Shown: piece after piece, positions 7,769-16,929 of the stretch
Numbering within the stretch: the first letter of the stretch is position 1
Layout of the letters: each line of letters starts with the position of its first letter
Source of the DNA: Serinicoccus hydrothermalis
GTDB taxonomy: Bacteria; Actinomycetota; Actinomycetes; Actinomycetales; Dermatophilaceae
Direction of reading: 5' to 3'
Assembly: GCF_001685415.1 (NCBI RefSeq)
Contig: NZ_CP014989.1
Coordinates: 372,001 to 436,000, forward strand
Length of the DNA: 64,000 nt
Made by a program: the position numbers and the translations under genes
The notes under the pieces: generated by a model
Seen by the model: only the letters and a program-made list of their open reading frames with translations
What the model was told of the DNA's origin: nothing
Databases searched by the model: none

Positions 7769-8782
7769 ATGGCGAAGAAGGCGAGCACGGGGGTCAGCCC
7801 TGCCACGGCCAAGACCGAACGCCTGCTCAACCTGGTCATCGCCCTGCTCCACACGAGGCAGCCGCTGTCCAAGGCCAAGCTGCGCCAGGCGGTGCCGGAC
7901 TACGCCGCGGGCAGCGTCGAGGCCTTCGAGCGCATGTTCGAGCGGGACAAGGACGAGCTGCGGGCCCTGGGCATACCCCTGCGGACCGAGCCGATCGACG
8001 CCTTCTTCGACGACGAGCCGGGCTACCGCATCGACCAGCGGGAGTATGCCCTGCCCGAGATCGACTTCGCCCCGGACGAGCTCGCGGTGCTCGGGCTGGC
8101 GGCCCGCTCGTGGAGCCAGGCCAGCCTCGCCGGACCGGCCGCCCAGGCGCTGCGCAAGCTGGACGCGGCCGGCGTCGTGCGCGACGAGTCCTCCGTCGCC
8201 GGGATCGAGCCGCTGCTGCACACCCCCGACCCGGCCTTCGAGCCGGTGCGGGACGCGGTCCTCACCCGCACCCCGCTCACCTTCGACTACCGCGGGGGCA
8301 GCGGTGACCTGGCGCACCGCCGGGTGCAGCCGTGGGGGCTGACCAGCTGGCACGGCCGGTGGTACCTCACCGGCCACGACCTGGACCGGGAGGCGCCCCG
8401 GGTCTTCCGGCTGGACCGCGTCGTCGGCACCCCGCAGGGCGCCGGCCGGGCGGGGGAGTATGCCGTGCCCGAGGACCTCGACACCCTCGCGATGATCCGG
8501 CGCAGCGCCGGTGAGGAACCGCCGACGGACCGGACGGCGCGGCTGCTCCTGCGCGACGGGACGGCGGCCTCGCTGCGTCGTCGGGCCACCCCCGTGACCG
8601 GCTCGGACGCGCCCGAGGGCTGGCGCCTGCTGGACGTTCCGGCGGACTCGCTCCCGCGGCTGGCGCGCGAGGTCTGCGCCGCGGGCGCGGACGTCCGGGT
8701 GGTGGACCCGCCCGAGCTCGCGGAGCTCGTCGCGGAGCGGCTCCGCGCCGTGGTCGCCTCGCACGGGGGAGGGGAAGGCTGA
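7769..8782 (+). CDS. pafB: PafB, WYL-domain transcriptional regulator
   Basis: A 337-aa regulator. In mycobacteria PafB and PafC act together as a DNA-damage-responsive activator independent of LexA. The N-terminal winged helix covers about 10-80 (TERLLNLVIALLHTRQPLSKAKLRQ). The WYL domain covers about 150-235, with GGSGDLAHRRVQPWGLTSWHGRWYLTGHDLDR containing the W-Y-L signature, followed by the WCX C-terminal extension. The TGA overlaps the pafC ATG (TGATG), so the two are translated together, as expected for partners of a heterodimer. Confidence 0.93.
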   Translation: MAKKASTGVSPATAKTERLLNLVIALLHTRQPLSKAKLRQAVPDYAAGSVEAFERMFERDKDELRALGIPLRTEPIDAFFDDEPGYRIDQREYALPEIDFAPDELAVLGLAARSWSQASLAGPAAQALRKLDAAGVVRDESSVAGIEPLLHTPDPAFEPVRDAVLTRTPLTFDYRGGSGDLAHRRVQPWGLTSWHGRWYLTGHDLDREAPRVFRLDRVVGTPQGAGRAGEYAVPEDLDTLAMIRRSAGEEPPTDRTARLLLRDGTAASLRRRATPVTGSDAPEGWRLLDVPADSLPRLAREVCAAGADVRVVDPPELAELVAERLRAVVASHGGGEG

Positions 8783-9762
8783 TGCCCACCTACGAGAGCG
8801 CGACCTCCCGGGTCTCCCGGATGCTGACCATGGTCCCGTGGCTGGTGCACCGGCAGGGGATCGACCTGGCGACCGCGGCGACCGAGCTCGGCGTCTCGGA
8901 GGACCAGGTGGTCGAGGACCTGCAGGTGCTCTTCCTCTGCGGGCTGCCGGGGCACTACCCGGACGACCTCATCGAGGCCTCCTGGGAGGGCGGCCGGGTC
9001 TTCGTGGGCAACGCCGACACCATCGCCCGGCCGTTGCGGCTGGGGCGGGACGAGGCGCTGGCCCTCATCGTCGCGCTGCGCGCCCTGGCGGCCACCCCGG
9101 GTCTGGCCGAGCGGGACGCCATCGACCGGGCACTGGCCAAACTGGAGGGCGCGGCCGGGGACGGCGTCGAGGGTGCCGCCCAGGTGCAGGTGGCCCTGGA
9201 GCAGCCGGCGGACGACGAGCTCGCCGGACGGGTCCGCACCGGGCTGGCCGAGCGTCGGCGTCTGCACCTGCGCTACACCTCCGCCAGCCGCGACGAGACG
9301 ACCGAGCGCGACGTCGACCCGCTGCGGGTGCTCTCGGTCGACGGCCGGTGGTACCTCGAGGGGTGGTGCCACCGCGCCCGCGACCTCCGCCTGTTCCGGC
9401 TCGACCGGATCGAGTCGGTCGACCTCCTCGACGAGCCCGCGACCCCGCCGGAGGAGCTGCCCGCCCGGCCCGTCGGGAGCGGGGTCTACCGCCCCGACCC
9501 CCACGACGAGACCGTCACCCTGGACCTCGCCCCGGGATCGGCCTGGGTGGCCGAGCAGATCCCGGCCGAGGAGGTCGAGCAGCGCGAGGACGGCTCGGTG
9601 CGGATGAGCCTGCGCGTGGCCGACCCGCGCTGGCTGGTCCGGCTCGTCCTGCGCGAGGGCGGCGCGATCCGCGTCGTCGAGCCGGCGAGCATGGTCACCG
9701 CCGTGCGGGAGGCCGCTGCGGCCGGGCTCGCCGACCGGAGCGACGACGGGGCCGGGCGTTAG
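8782..9762 (+). CDS. pafC: PafC, WYL-domain transcriptional regulator
   Basis: A 326-aa partner of PafB. The N-terminal HTH (about 5-75) includes MLTMVPWLVHRQGIDLATAATELGVSEDQVVEDLQVLFLCGLPGHYPDDLIE, the part that differs most from PafB. The WYL core is around 165-220 (DPLRVLSVDGRWYLEGWCHRARDLRLFRLDRI), and a WCX-type tail follows. It starts in the TGATG overlap with pafB. tatA and tatC follow, the same order as in mycobacteria, although pafA is separated here by FKBP, antiporter and DUF3866 genes. Confidence 0.93.
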   Translation: MPTYESATSRVSRMLTMVPWLVHRQGIDLATAATELGVSEDQVVEDLQVLFLCGLPGHYPDDLIEASWEGGRVFVGNADTIARPLRLGRDEALALIVALRALAATPGLAERDAIDRALAKLEGAAGDGVEGAAQVQVALEQPADDELAGRVRTGLAERRRLHLRYTSASRDETTERDVDPLRVLSVDGRWYLEGWCHRARDLRLFRLDRIESVDLLDEPATPPEELPARPVGSGVYRPDPHDETVTLDLAPGSAWVAEQIPAEEVEQREDGSVRMSLRVADPRWLVRLVLREGGAIRVVEPASMVTAVREAAAAGLADRSDDGAGR

Positions 9763-9826
9763 ACTGGAGTGGTAACGCGCCCGTGGCCCCGGCCGCGGCA
9801 CCTGAACCGAGAGCGAGCACCCACCC

Positions 9827-10105
9827 ATGCGACTCCAGGCCTGGCACATCGTCGTCCTCGTCGTGGCCTTCCTCCTGCTCTTCGGGTGGAAGAACCTGCC
9901 CAACATGGCCCGATCTATGGGTGAGTCCATGCGTGTCTTCAAGTCCGAGGTGGACCAGATGAAGGACGAGGGGGAGGCCCGCAAGACCGAGAAGGACGCC
10001 GAGCGCCCCGCTCTGGACGACCGCAAGAGCCACGACGCCGACACCGCGCGCTCCGAGTACGACGCGATGAAGCGTCGCGAGGGCGGCGACGGCCCGGGCG
10101 CCTGA
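9827..10105 (+). CDS. tatA: TatA, twin-arginine translocase subunit
   Basis: A 92-aa TatA. One membrane helix (about 6-20, HIVVLVVAFLLLFGWKNLP) is followed by the amphipathic helix NMARSMGESMRVFKSEV and an acidic/basic, charge-rich tail of about 50 residues. TatA oligomers form the passage for folded proteins recruited by TatC. tatC lies 25 bp downstream. The usual Gly-Phe hinge residues are modified (L-F-G-W-K-N-L-P), a common actinobacterial form. No separate TatB is next to it. Confidence 0.93.
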   Translation: MRLQAWHIVVLVVAFLLLFGWKNLPNMARSMGESMRVFKSEVDQMKDEGEARKTEKDAERPALDDRKSHDADTARSEYDAMKRREGGDGPGA

Positions 10106-10129
10106 CCGGCCTCCCCACCCGTCGACGCC

Positions 10130-10960
10130 GTGGCCCGCACCCCCCGCACCCGCCGCCGCCGGTTGAAGGACCCCGAGGGGCGGATGTCCCTGGGCGCGCA
10201 CTTCCGTGAGCTGCGCAACCGGCTGACGATCAGCGTCCTCGCGGTGCTCGTCGGCGCCGTCGTCGGCTGGATCTTCTACGACCCGGTCATCGACTTCATC
10301 TCCGCGCCGGTGGAGGCGGTCCGCGACAGCGAGGGCGACCGCATCGTCAGCCTCAACTTCGCCGGTGTCACCGACGCCTTCGCCATGCAGGTCAAGGTCG
10401 CCCTCTTCGTCGGCATCGCGCTGGCCAGCCCGGTCTGGATCTGGCAGATCTGGGCCTTCCTGCTCCCCGGCCTCACCCGCCCGGAGAAGCGCATCGCCCT
10501 GTCCTACTTCTTCGTCTCGATCCCGCTGTTCTTCGCCGGTGCGTCGCTGGCCGGGTTCACCTTCCCCCGCCTCTACGCCATCCTGCTCGAGTTCGCGCCC
10601 GACGGCTTCAGCAACATCCAGAACGCCAGCGCCTACCTCACCCTCGTCCTCTACTTCTGCCTGGCCTTCGGGCTCGCCTTCCTCCTGCCCGTCGTCCTCA
10701 TCGCGCTCAACCAGATCGGCATCCTGCCCGCCCCCCTCATGCTCAAGGGCTGGCGCCTCACCCTCTTCGGCATCCTCGTCTTCTCCGCCTTCATGACGCC
10801 CGACCCGAGCGCGGTGAGCATGCTGCTCATGGCTGCGCCCGTCTTCGCGCTCTACTGGTGCGCGGTCGCCTTCGCCTTCGCGCTCGACCGGCGCCGCGCG
10901 AAGAAGGACCCGGACCGGTATGCCGGGCTGTCGCCGGACGAGGCCACCCCCCTGTCATGA
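10130..10960 (+). CDS. tatC: TatC, twin-arginine translocase receptor subunit
   Basis: A 276-aa, six-helix membrane protein that binds twin-arginine signal peptides. The N-terminal cytoplasmic GRMSLGAHFRELRNRL includes the conserved Glu and Arg of the signal-peptide site, and the first periplasmic loop and FAMQVKVALFVGIALASPVWIWQIWAFLLPGL are typical. The Arg/Lys-rich first 20 residues come from a GTG start at 10130; a later start cannot be excluded. The last codons overlap the next gene by ATGA. Confidence 0.95.
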   Translation: MARTPRTRRRRLKDPEGRMSLGAHFRELRNRLTISVLAVLVGAVVGWIFYDPVIDFISAPVEAVRDSEGDRIVSLNFAGVTDAFAMQVKVALFVGIALASPVWIWQIWAFLLPGLTRPEKRIALSYFFVSIPLFFAGASLAGFTFPRLYAILLEFAPDGFSNIQNASAYLTLVLYFCLAFGLAFLLPVVLIALNQIGILPAPLMLKGWRLTLFGILVFSAFMTPDPSAVSMLLMAAPVFALYWCAVAFAFALDRRRAKKDPDRYAGLSPDEATPLS

Positions 10961-11844
10961 GGTATGCCCTCGCCCACGGCCGACGCTCCGGCCGGCGGGG
11001 CGGCGCGGCGGTGGGGGAGCAGGCGGTGCGTCGGCTGCGGGACGCCGGGCACGAGGTGGTCGAGGTCGTGGGCGACACGCTGGACCAGGTCCGGGCGGCC
11101 TGCGGAGCCCTCGTCGCGGACGGGGTCGACGTGCTGGCGGTCGCCGGGGGCGACGGTCTGGTGAGCCTGGGCACCGATCTGTGCGCGGGCACCGGCACCG
11201 CGCTCGGCATCCTTCCCGCGGGCACGGGCAACGACAACGCCCGCAGCCTGGGGCTCCCGCGGGACCCGGCCGCCGCGGTCGAGGTGCTGCTGACCGGCAC
11301 CCCGAGGGCGGTGGACACCCTTCACGTCCGTGAGCTGGACCGCCGCGTCCTCGGGTCGGTCTGCTGCGCGCTGGACGCCCGGATCAACGACCGAGCCAAC
11401 AGGTGGCCGCGCTGGGTCGGGCCGGGCGGCTACACCCTCTCGGCCTTGGTCGAGATCGCCCTGCTGCGCCGGCAACCACCCTTGCACTACCGGCTCGAGG
11501 TCGACGGCCGTCCCACCGAGCTGGACGCCCTCGTCGTCGTCGCGGCCACCATGCCCTACCTCGGGGGCGGGCTCCCGCTGGCCCCCGACGCCGACCCGGC
11601 CGACGGCCTGCTGGACCTCGTCGTCGTCACCCCGGTCGCGCCGCGCGAGGCGGTGGGGCTGCTGCGCGCGATCCGGGCGGGACGGCATACCTCGCACCAC
11701 GCCGTCCACCTGACCCGGGCGCGGGAGGTGGTGGTCCACGGACCGCCCGACATCACCGCCCACGGCGACGGCGAGCCGCTGGGGCCGCTGCCGCTGGACG
11801 TGCGGGTCGACGCCGCGAGCCTGCGGGTGCTCACCACCGGCTGA
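10957..11844 (+). CDS. Diacylglycerol/lipid kinase catalytic-domain protein
   Basis: A 295-aa member of the DAGK/NAD-kinase-like superfamily. The nucleotide-binding loop VAGGDGLVSLG is at about 63-73 and the ILPAGTGNDNARSLGLP block at about 84-100. The second lobe contains GGGLPLAPDADPADGLLDLVVV. It should phosphorylate a lipid such as diacylglycerol or a polyprenol with ATP at the membrane. The start is ATG 10957, overlapping tatC by ATGA. The N-terminus is short compared with some relatives, but the fold appears complete. Confidence 0.88.
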   Translation: MRYALAHGRRSGRRGGAAVGEQAVRRLRDAGHEVVEVVGDTLDQVRAACGALVADGVDVLAVAGGDGLVSLGTDLCAGTGTALGILPAGTGNDNARSLGLPRDPAAAVEVLLTGTPRAVDTLHVRELDRRVLGSVCCALDARINDRANRWPRWVGPGGYTLSALVEIALLRRQPPLHYRLEVDGRPTELDALVVVAATMPYLGGGLPLAPDADPADGLLDLVVVTPVAPREAVGLLRAIRAGRHTSHHAVHLTRAREVVVHGPPDITAHGDGEPLGPLPLDVRVDAASLRVLTTG

Positions 11845-11846
11845 CG

Positions 11847-11852
11847 TAGCCT
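11847..11852 (+). promoter_or_regulatory. -10 box of helY
   Basis: TAGCCT lies 7 nt before the helY ATG at 11860, just after the stop of the lipid-kinase gene. Confidence 0.5.
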
Positions 11853-11859
11853 GGGGGAT

Positions 11860-14784
11860 ATGTCCACCCCCGCGGAGCGATATGCCGCCTCGCGCGCCCG
11901 CCAGAGGTGGGAGTCCACCCCGGCGGGTCGCTTCACCGGCACCCTGGGCTTCGCGCTCGACCCCTTCCAGCTGGAGGCGATCGAGGCGGTGCAGGGCGGC
12001 GCGGGGGTGCTCGTCGCCGCCCCGACCGGGGCCGGCAAGACGGTCGTCGGCGAGTTCGCCGTGGCGCTGGCGCTGGAGACCGGCCGCAAGGCGTTCTACA
12101 CCACCCCGATCAAGGCGCTGTCCAACCAGAAGTACCACGACCTCGTCGCGCGCCACGGCGCCGACAACGTCGGGCTGCTCACCGGCGACTCCTCGATCAA
12201 CGGGGAGGCACCTGTGGTCGTCATGACCACCGAGGTCCTGCGCAACATGATGTATGCCTCCTCGCCCACCCTGGACGGGCTCGGCTTCGTCGTCATGGAC
12301 GAGGTGCACTACCTGGCCGACCGGTGGCGCGGCGCCGTGTGGGAGGAGGTCATCATCCACCTGCCCGAGTCGGTGCAGGTGATCTCGCTGTCGGCGACGG
12401 TGAGCAACGCCGAGGAGTTCGGCGACTGGCTGCGGCAGGTCCGCGGCCGCGGCGACGCCGGGTCGCTGCGCGTCATCGTCTCCGAGCACCGGCCGGTGCC
12501 ACTGTGGCAGCACATGATGGTCGGGCAGCGGATGTACGACCTCTTCGTCACCGACGGCACCCGCGCCCCCTCGGGCGCCGACGGCACCACCCGGGTCAAC
12601 CCCGAGCTGCTCCAGGCGATCTCCGCCGCCGAGCGCTCCTCCCGCTCCGAGGGCGGGTGGCGGCGCGAGGACGCGGGCGGACCGCGTGGGCGCCGCGGCG
12701 ACCGGCGTGGCGGTCGCGGTGGCCGGGACGACCGGCGAGGCGCCCGACACCACGGCCGGGACCAGCGCCCCGCGGAGCGCGGGCGGCGCGACGACGGCGC
12801 GCGGGCCTACAGCGGTGGGGACGCCGGCTTCGCCCGGGGCTCCCTGCCCGGCGGCGTCGCGAGCCGTACCCAGGTCATCGACCGGCTCGACCGCGAGGCG
12901 CTGCTGCCCGCGATCACCTTCATCTTCAGCCGCGCGGGGTGCGACGCCGCGGTGCAGCAGCTCCTCGGGCGCGGCACCCGGCTCATCCCGGAGGAGCAGG
13001 GCCAGACGATCCGCGCCCTCGTGGCCGAACGGGTGGCGGAGGTCGACCCCGCGGACCTCGGCGTGCTGGGCTACCACGACTTCGTCGAAGGGCTCTCGCG
13101 GGGCTACGCCGCACACCACGCCGGCATGCTGCCGCTCTTCCGGGAGATCGTCGAGGAGCTCTTCACCGCGGGCCAGGTGCGCTCGGTCTTCGCCACCGAG
13201 ACCCTCGCGCTCGGCATCAACATGCCCGCGCGCACGGTCGTGCTGGAGAAGCTGGTGAAGTTCAACGGCGAGGAGCACGCCCCGGTGACGCCGGCGGAGT
13301 ACACCCAGCTCACCGGGCGGGCCGGGCGCCGCGGCATCGACGTCGAGGGCCACGCGGTCGTCCTGTGGCGGCGCGGCGTGGACCCCATGGACGTCGCCGG
13401 ACTCGCCTCCACCCGCACCTATCCGCTGCGCAGCTCCTTCCGCCCCAGCTCCAACATGGCGGTCAACCTCGTGGCGCAGTACGGCCGCGAGCGCGCGCAC
13501 GAGCTGCTGCAGTCCAGCTTCGCGCAGTTCCAGGCGGACCGCTCCGTCGTGGGGCTGACGACCCAGGTGCGGCACAACCTCGAGGCGCTGGAGGGGTATG
13601 CCGCGTCGATGGTCTGCGACCGCGGTGACTTCCGGGAGTACGGCCGGCTGCGGCACGAGCTGTCCGAGCTGGAGAAGAAGGCCGCGGGGACCCGGCAGGC
13701 GCAGCGGCGCAGCCACATCGGTGAGGCGCTGGAGACCCTCGAGCCGGGGCAGGTGGTCCAGCTCGACGGCGGGCGGCACGGCACGATGGCAGTCGTCGTC
13801 AAGGGCGCCCGCGGCCGCTCGGCGGGGCCCGAGCCCACCGTGGTCACCTCGCACGGGCGGGTGCAGCGGCTGACTGTCGCGGGTTTCCGCGACGTGCCCG
13901 AGGTCATCGGCAGCCTCAAGATCCCCTCGCACTTCACCGAGCGCAGCCCCAAGGCGCGCAAGGACCTCGCCGCGGCGCTGCGCAGCACCGTCCGGGAGCC
14001 GATCCCCGGCCGACGGGGGCGCGATGAGCAGGCATCGGGCATACCGGCGGGGGTGGAGACGCAGGTCGAGGACCTGCGCGCCCGGCTGGCGGCGCACCCG
14101 TGCCACAGCTGTCCGGAGCGGGAGGACCACGCGCGCTGGGCCGCGCGCTGGTGGAAGCTGCGCAAGGAGACCGACGACCTGCAGCGCCGCGTGTCGCACC
14201 GGACCGGCACCCTCGCCGCGACCTTCGAGCGGATCTGCGACCTGCTGTCGGAGGCCGGCTACCTCAGCGAGGACGGCCAGGAGGTGACGCCGGAGGGGCA
14301 GCGGCTGCGGCGGATCTACACCGAGCTGGACCTCGTGGTCGCCGAGGCGCTGCGGCGCGGCACCTGGCGCCGGCTGACGCCCGCCGACCTGGCCTCGGTC
14401 GTGTCCGCGCTCGTGCACGAGGCGCGCAAGGACGACCCGGGCGACCCGCCGACGCCCAGCGTCGAGGTTGCCGAGGCGCTCGGGGAGATGCAGGCCATCT
14501 GGACGCAGGTGCAGCAGGCCAAGCTCGCGCACAACCTCACCGGTGACCGCGAGATGGACCCGGGCATCACCTGGATGGTGCACCGCTGGGCCTCCGGCCG
14601 GGGGCTGGAGGAGGTGCTGCGCTCCGGCGACCTGTCCGCCGGCGACTTCGTGCGCCGCGCCAAGCAGGTCGTGGACCTCCTCGGCCAGATCGCGCAGGCC
14701 GCCGACGAGGAGGTCGCCGCCACCGCGCGCCGCGCCTCCTCGGCGATGCTCCGCGGCGTCGTCGCCGCCGACCGGCTCGACTGA
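11860..14784 (+). CDS. helY: HelY, Ski2/Mtr4-like DEAD/DEAH helicase
   Basis: A 974-aa superfamily 2 helicase, likely acting in RNA metabolism. Walker A is APTGAGKTVVGEF at about 53-65, motif II is DEVHYL at about 146, motif III is SATVSN, and QLTGRAGRRGID marks motif VI. The C-terminal rRNA-processing (DSHCT-type) domain occupies roughly 800-974. Residues about 262-328 are an Arg/Gly/Asp-rich, low-complexity insert (repeated RGRRGDRRGGRGGRDDRRG character) between the two RecA lobes, which makes the protein longer than the usual 900 or so residues. Its position next to tatAC is the same as in mycobacteria (Rv2092c). Confidence 0.93.
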   Translation: MSTPAERYAASRARQRWESTPAGRFTGTLGFALDPFQLEAIEAVQGGAGVLVAAPTGAGKTVVGEFAVALALETGRKAFYTTPIKALSNQKYHDLVARHGADNVGLLTGDSSINGEAPVVVMTTEVLRNMMYASSPTLDGLGFVVMDEVHYLADRWRGAVWEEVIIHLPESVQVISLSATVSNAEEFGDWLRQVRGRGDAGSLRVIVSEHRPVPLWQHMMVGQRMYDLFVTDGTRAPSGADGTTRVNPELLQAISAAERSSRSEGGWRREDAGGPRGRRGDRRGGRGGRDDRRGARHHGRDQRPAERGRRDDGARAYSGGDAGFARGSLPGGVASRTQVIDRLDREALLPAITFIFSRAGCDAAVQQLLGRGTRLIPEEQGQTIRALVAERVAEVDPADLGVLGYHDFVEGLSRGYAAHHAGMLPLFREIVEELFTAGQVRSVFATETLALGINMPARTVVLEKLVKFNGEEHAPVTPAEYTQLTGRAGRRGIDVEGHAVVLWRRGVDPMDVAGLASTRTYPLRSSFRPSSNMAVNLVAQYGRERAHELLQSSFAQFQADRSVVGLTTQVRHNLEALEGYAASMVCDRGDFREYGRLRHELSELEKKAAGTRQAQRRSHIGEALETLEPGQVVQLDGGRHGTMAVVVKGARGRSAGPEPTVVTSHGRVQRLTVAGFRDVPEVIGSLKIPSHFTERSPKARKDLAAALRSTVREPIPGRRGRDEQASGIPAGVETQVEDLRARLAAHPCHSCPEREDHARWAARWWKLRKETDDLQRRVSHRTGTLAATFERICDLLSEAGYLSEDGQEVTPEGQRLRRIYTELDLVVAEALRRGTWRRLTPADLASVVSALVHEARKDDPGDPPTPSVEVAEALGEMQAIWTQVQQAKLAHNLTGDREMDPGITWMVHRWASGRGLEEVLRSGDLSAGDFVRRAKQVVDLLGQIAQAADEEVAATARRASSAMLRGVVAADRLD

Positions 14785-14797
14785 CCGCGGCTCCCCA

Positions 14798-15024
14798 CCC
14801 GGGGAGGATCGGTGCAACCGCACCCGGGCTCACCGGCTGAGCGGGCATACCCGGGGAGGATCGGTCCAGCCGCACCCAACCTCACCGGCGAGGCGGCACG
14901 AGCGGGTATACCCGGGGAGGATCGGTGCAACCGCACCCGGGCTCACCGGCTGAGCGGGTATACCCCGGGGAGGATCGGTCCAGCCGCACCTGGGCTCACC
15001 GGCGAGGAGGCACGAGCGGGCGCG
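14798..15024. repeat. Higher-order A-B-A-B tandem repeat
   Basis: Four units follow helY: A at 14798-14849 (52 bp), B at 14850-14910 (61 bp), A at 14911-14962, B at 14963-15024. Both unit types share a core of about 41 bp beginning CCCGGGGAGGATCGGT and containing CCGCACC and CTCACCGGC. A has GTGCAACC and ends TGAGCGGGNATA. B has GTCCAGCC and carries 9 extra bases (GAGGNGGCACGAGCGGG). The copies of one type differ at only a few positions, so the A-B pair was duplicated as a block. It fills the helY-thiolase gap and has no coding look. Confidence 0.9.
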
Positions 15025-15030
15025 TAGGGT
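15025..15030 (+). promoter_or_regulatory. -10 box of the thiolase gene
   Basis: TAGGGT begins directly after the last repeat unit and ends 7 nt before ATG 15038. It decides for that ATG over GTG 15029, which would lie inside the box. Confidence 0.55.
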
Positions 15031-15037
15031 GGCGATC

Positions 15038-16243
15038 ATGACCGAGATCGTCGTCTGCTCCCCGCTCCGCACCCCCGTCGGGGGATTCCTCGGCAGCATG
15101 GCGAGCCTGTCCGCCGCCGACCTCGGCACCCAGCTGCTCACGGTCCTGCTCGAGCGGACCGGGCTGCAGGACGGCGACGTGGACGACGTCATCCTCGGCA
15201 ACGCCAACCCCTCGGGCGAGATCCCCGCCCTCGGCCGCATCGTCGCGCTCAACGCGGGGCTGGACTCGGCGCCCGGTATGCAGCTGGACCGGCGCTGCGG
15301 GTCCGGCCTGCAGGCGGTGCTCACCGCGGCGTCGCAGATCGCGACCGGCGGCAGCAGGCTCGTCGTGGCCGGAGGAGCGGAGTCGATGAGCAGCGTCGAG
15401 CACTACGCCCTGCTCCGCCAGGGGGTCCGCGCGGGCGTCGAGCTGGCCGACCGGCTCGCGCGGGCACGCTCGACCGCCGGCGGTGAGCACCACCCGATCC
15501 CCGGGGGCATGATCGAGACGGCGGAGAACCTGCGGCGGGACTACGCGATCACGCGCGAGGCGCAGGACGAGCTGGCCGTGCGCTCGCACCAGCGCGCCGC
15601 GGCGGCCCAGCGGGAGGGCCGGTTCGAGGCCGAGCTGGTCCCGGTCGAGGTGCCGGGCCGCAAGGGCGTCACCGTGGTCGACACCGACGAGCACGTGCGC
15701 CCCGACACCGATCAGGAGACGCTGGCCGGCCTCCGCCCGATCATGGGTCGTCAGGACCCCGAGGCCACGGTCACCGCCGGCAACGCCAGCGGCCAGAACG
15801 ACGCCGCCGCTCTCTGCGTCGTCACCACCGCGGACCGGGCCGAGGAGCTCGGGCTGACGCCGATGCTGGCCCTGCGCTCGTGGGGAGTCGCCGGGGTGGC
15901 GCCCGAGACGATGGGGATCGGACCGGTCCCGGCCTCCGCGGCAGCCCTCGAGCGCGCCGGGCTCACGTTGGCGGACATGGACCTCATCGAGCTCAACGAG
16001 GCCTTCGCGGCGCAGGCGCTCGCCGTGCTCCGGGAGTGGGACATGTCGGACAGCGACCAGTGGGAGCGGCTCAACGTCAACGGGTCCGGGATCTCCCTGG
16101 GGCACCCGGTCGGTGCGACCGGGGCCCGCATCCTGGCGACGCTCGCGCACGAGCTGCAGCTCCGGGAGGGGCGGTATGCCCTGGAGACGATGTGCATCGG
16201 GGGCGGGCAGGGCCTGGCCGCGGTCTTCGAGCGGGTCAGCTGA
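15038..16243 (+). CDS. Thiolase (acetyl-CoA C-acyltransferase family)
   Basis: A 401-aa thiolase. The nucleophilic Cys is in QLDRRCGSGLQAV at about residue 88. The C-terminal half has LNEAFAAQALAV, NVNGSGISLGHPVGATGAR with the catalytic His, and ETMCIGGGQGLAAVFE with the second Cys. It condenses or cleaves acyl-CoA, in beta-oxidation or acetoacetyl-CoA formation; which direction cannot be told because no other fatty-acid genes are adjacent. Its end overlaps the convergent PAP2 gene by 8 bp. Confidence 0.93.
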   Translation: MTEIVVCSPLRTPVGGFLGSMASLSAADLGTQLLTVLLERTGLQDGDVDDVILGNANPSGEIPALGRIVALNAGLDSAPGMQLDRRCGSGLQAVLTAASQIATGGSRLVVAGGAESMSSVEHYALLRQGVRAGVELADRLARARSTAGGEHHPIPGGMIETAENLRRDYAITREAQDELAVRSHQRAAAAQREGRFEAELVPVEVPGRKGVTVVDTDEHVRPDTDQETLAGLRPIMGRQDPEATVTAGNASGQNDAAALCVVTTADRAEELGLTPMLALRSWGVAGVAPETMGIGPVPASAAALERAGLTLADMDLIELNEAFAAQALAVLREWDMSDSDQWERLNVNGSGISLGHPVGATGARILATLAHELQLREGRYALETMCIGGGQGLAAVFERVS

Positions 16244-16880
16244 GCCGCTCGCGGCGTCCGTCGCCACGCACGAGCAGGCCGACCCCGCCGGCCCCGAGGG
16301 CCAGCAGCACGGAGGCCAGGACGTCGCTGGGCCGGTGGTACCCGAGCATGACCACCAGCGCGCCCATCCAGGTGGTCAGCGCGACCCCGAGCACGACCGC
16401 CACCGGCAGCCATCGACGCGGCACGACCAGCAGCAGCGCGAGCGCCAGTGCCGCTGCCGCCCCGGTGTGACCGCTCGGCAGCGAGTTGGCCATCACCCAC
16501 GGGTCGGCCAGCTGCGGGCGCGGCAGCACCGCCTTGAGCACCTGGGTCGCGCCGACGAGCAGGGGCACCGAGACGAGCACGGCCAGCCCCGCGCGCACCC
16601 GGCCCAGCATCCCGAGCAAGCCGGCCCCGAGCGCCAGGGCGAGGAGCAGGTAGGGGTCCGGCAGCGCGGCGTCGAGCGCCTCGTGCTGGGCACCGGTCGT
16701 CGTCAGGGCGTCCATGACCGCGGTGTCGACACGCTGGCCGGAGGTGGTCAGGACGGCGACGGCATACAGCAGCACGAAGCCGACCCCGGCGCCCACGACG
16801 AGCAGCCAGGGCAGCCAGGACCCGGTCCTCGCGGGGGGCCGCGTGGACGGTCCGCCCGAGAGAGCCATGGCCGTGGTCAT
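16236..16880 (-). CDS. PAP2-family membrane phosphatase
   Basis: A 214-aa membrane protein with about six hydrophobic segments. The three phosphatase motifs are visible: KAVLPRP (about 105), SLPSGHT (about 124), and GYHRPSDV (about 180) with the catalytic His. Likely substrates are lipid phosphates such as undecaprenyl diphosphate or phosphatidic acid. ATG 16880 is supported by TAGCCT at 16888-16893; ATG 16868 is the alternative. It ends in a basic tail (RGDGRRERLS). Confidence 0.85.
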   Translation of the reverse strand: MTTAMALSGGPSTRPPARTGSWLPWLLVVGAGVGFVLLYAVAVLTTSGQRVDTAVMDALTTTGAQHEALDAALPDPYLLLALALGAGLLGMLGRVRAGLAVLVSVPLLVGATQVLKAVLPRPQLADPWVMANSLPSGHTGAAAALALALLLVVPRRWLPVAVVLGVALTTWMGALVVMLGYHRPSDVLASVLLALGAGGVGLLVRGDGRRERLS

Positions 16881-16887
16881 GCCCTCC

Positions 16888-16893
16888 AGGCTA
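16888..16893 (-). promoter_or_regulatory. -10 box of the PAP2 gene
   Basis: TAGCCT on the minus strand, 7 nt before ATG 16880. Confidence 0.5.
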
Positions 16894-16929
16894 GGTGTGG
16901 CACCTGTGGACGCGCTGTGCCGAGGCTGT

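Noticed and set aside
14798-15024. The A-B-A-B array as a CRISPR array
   Set aside because: Units are contiguous with no unique spacers, and no cas gene is near.
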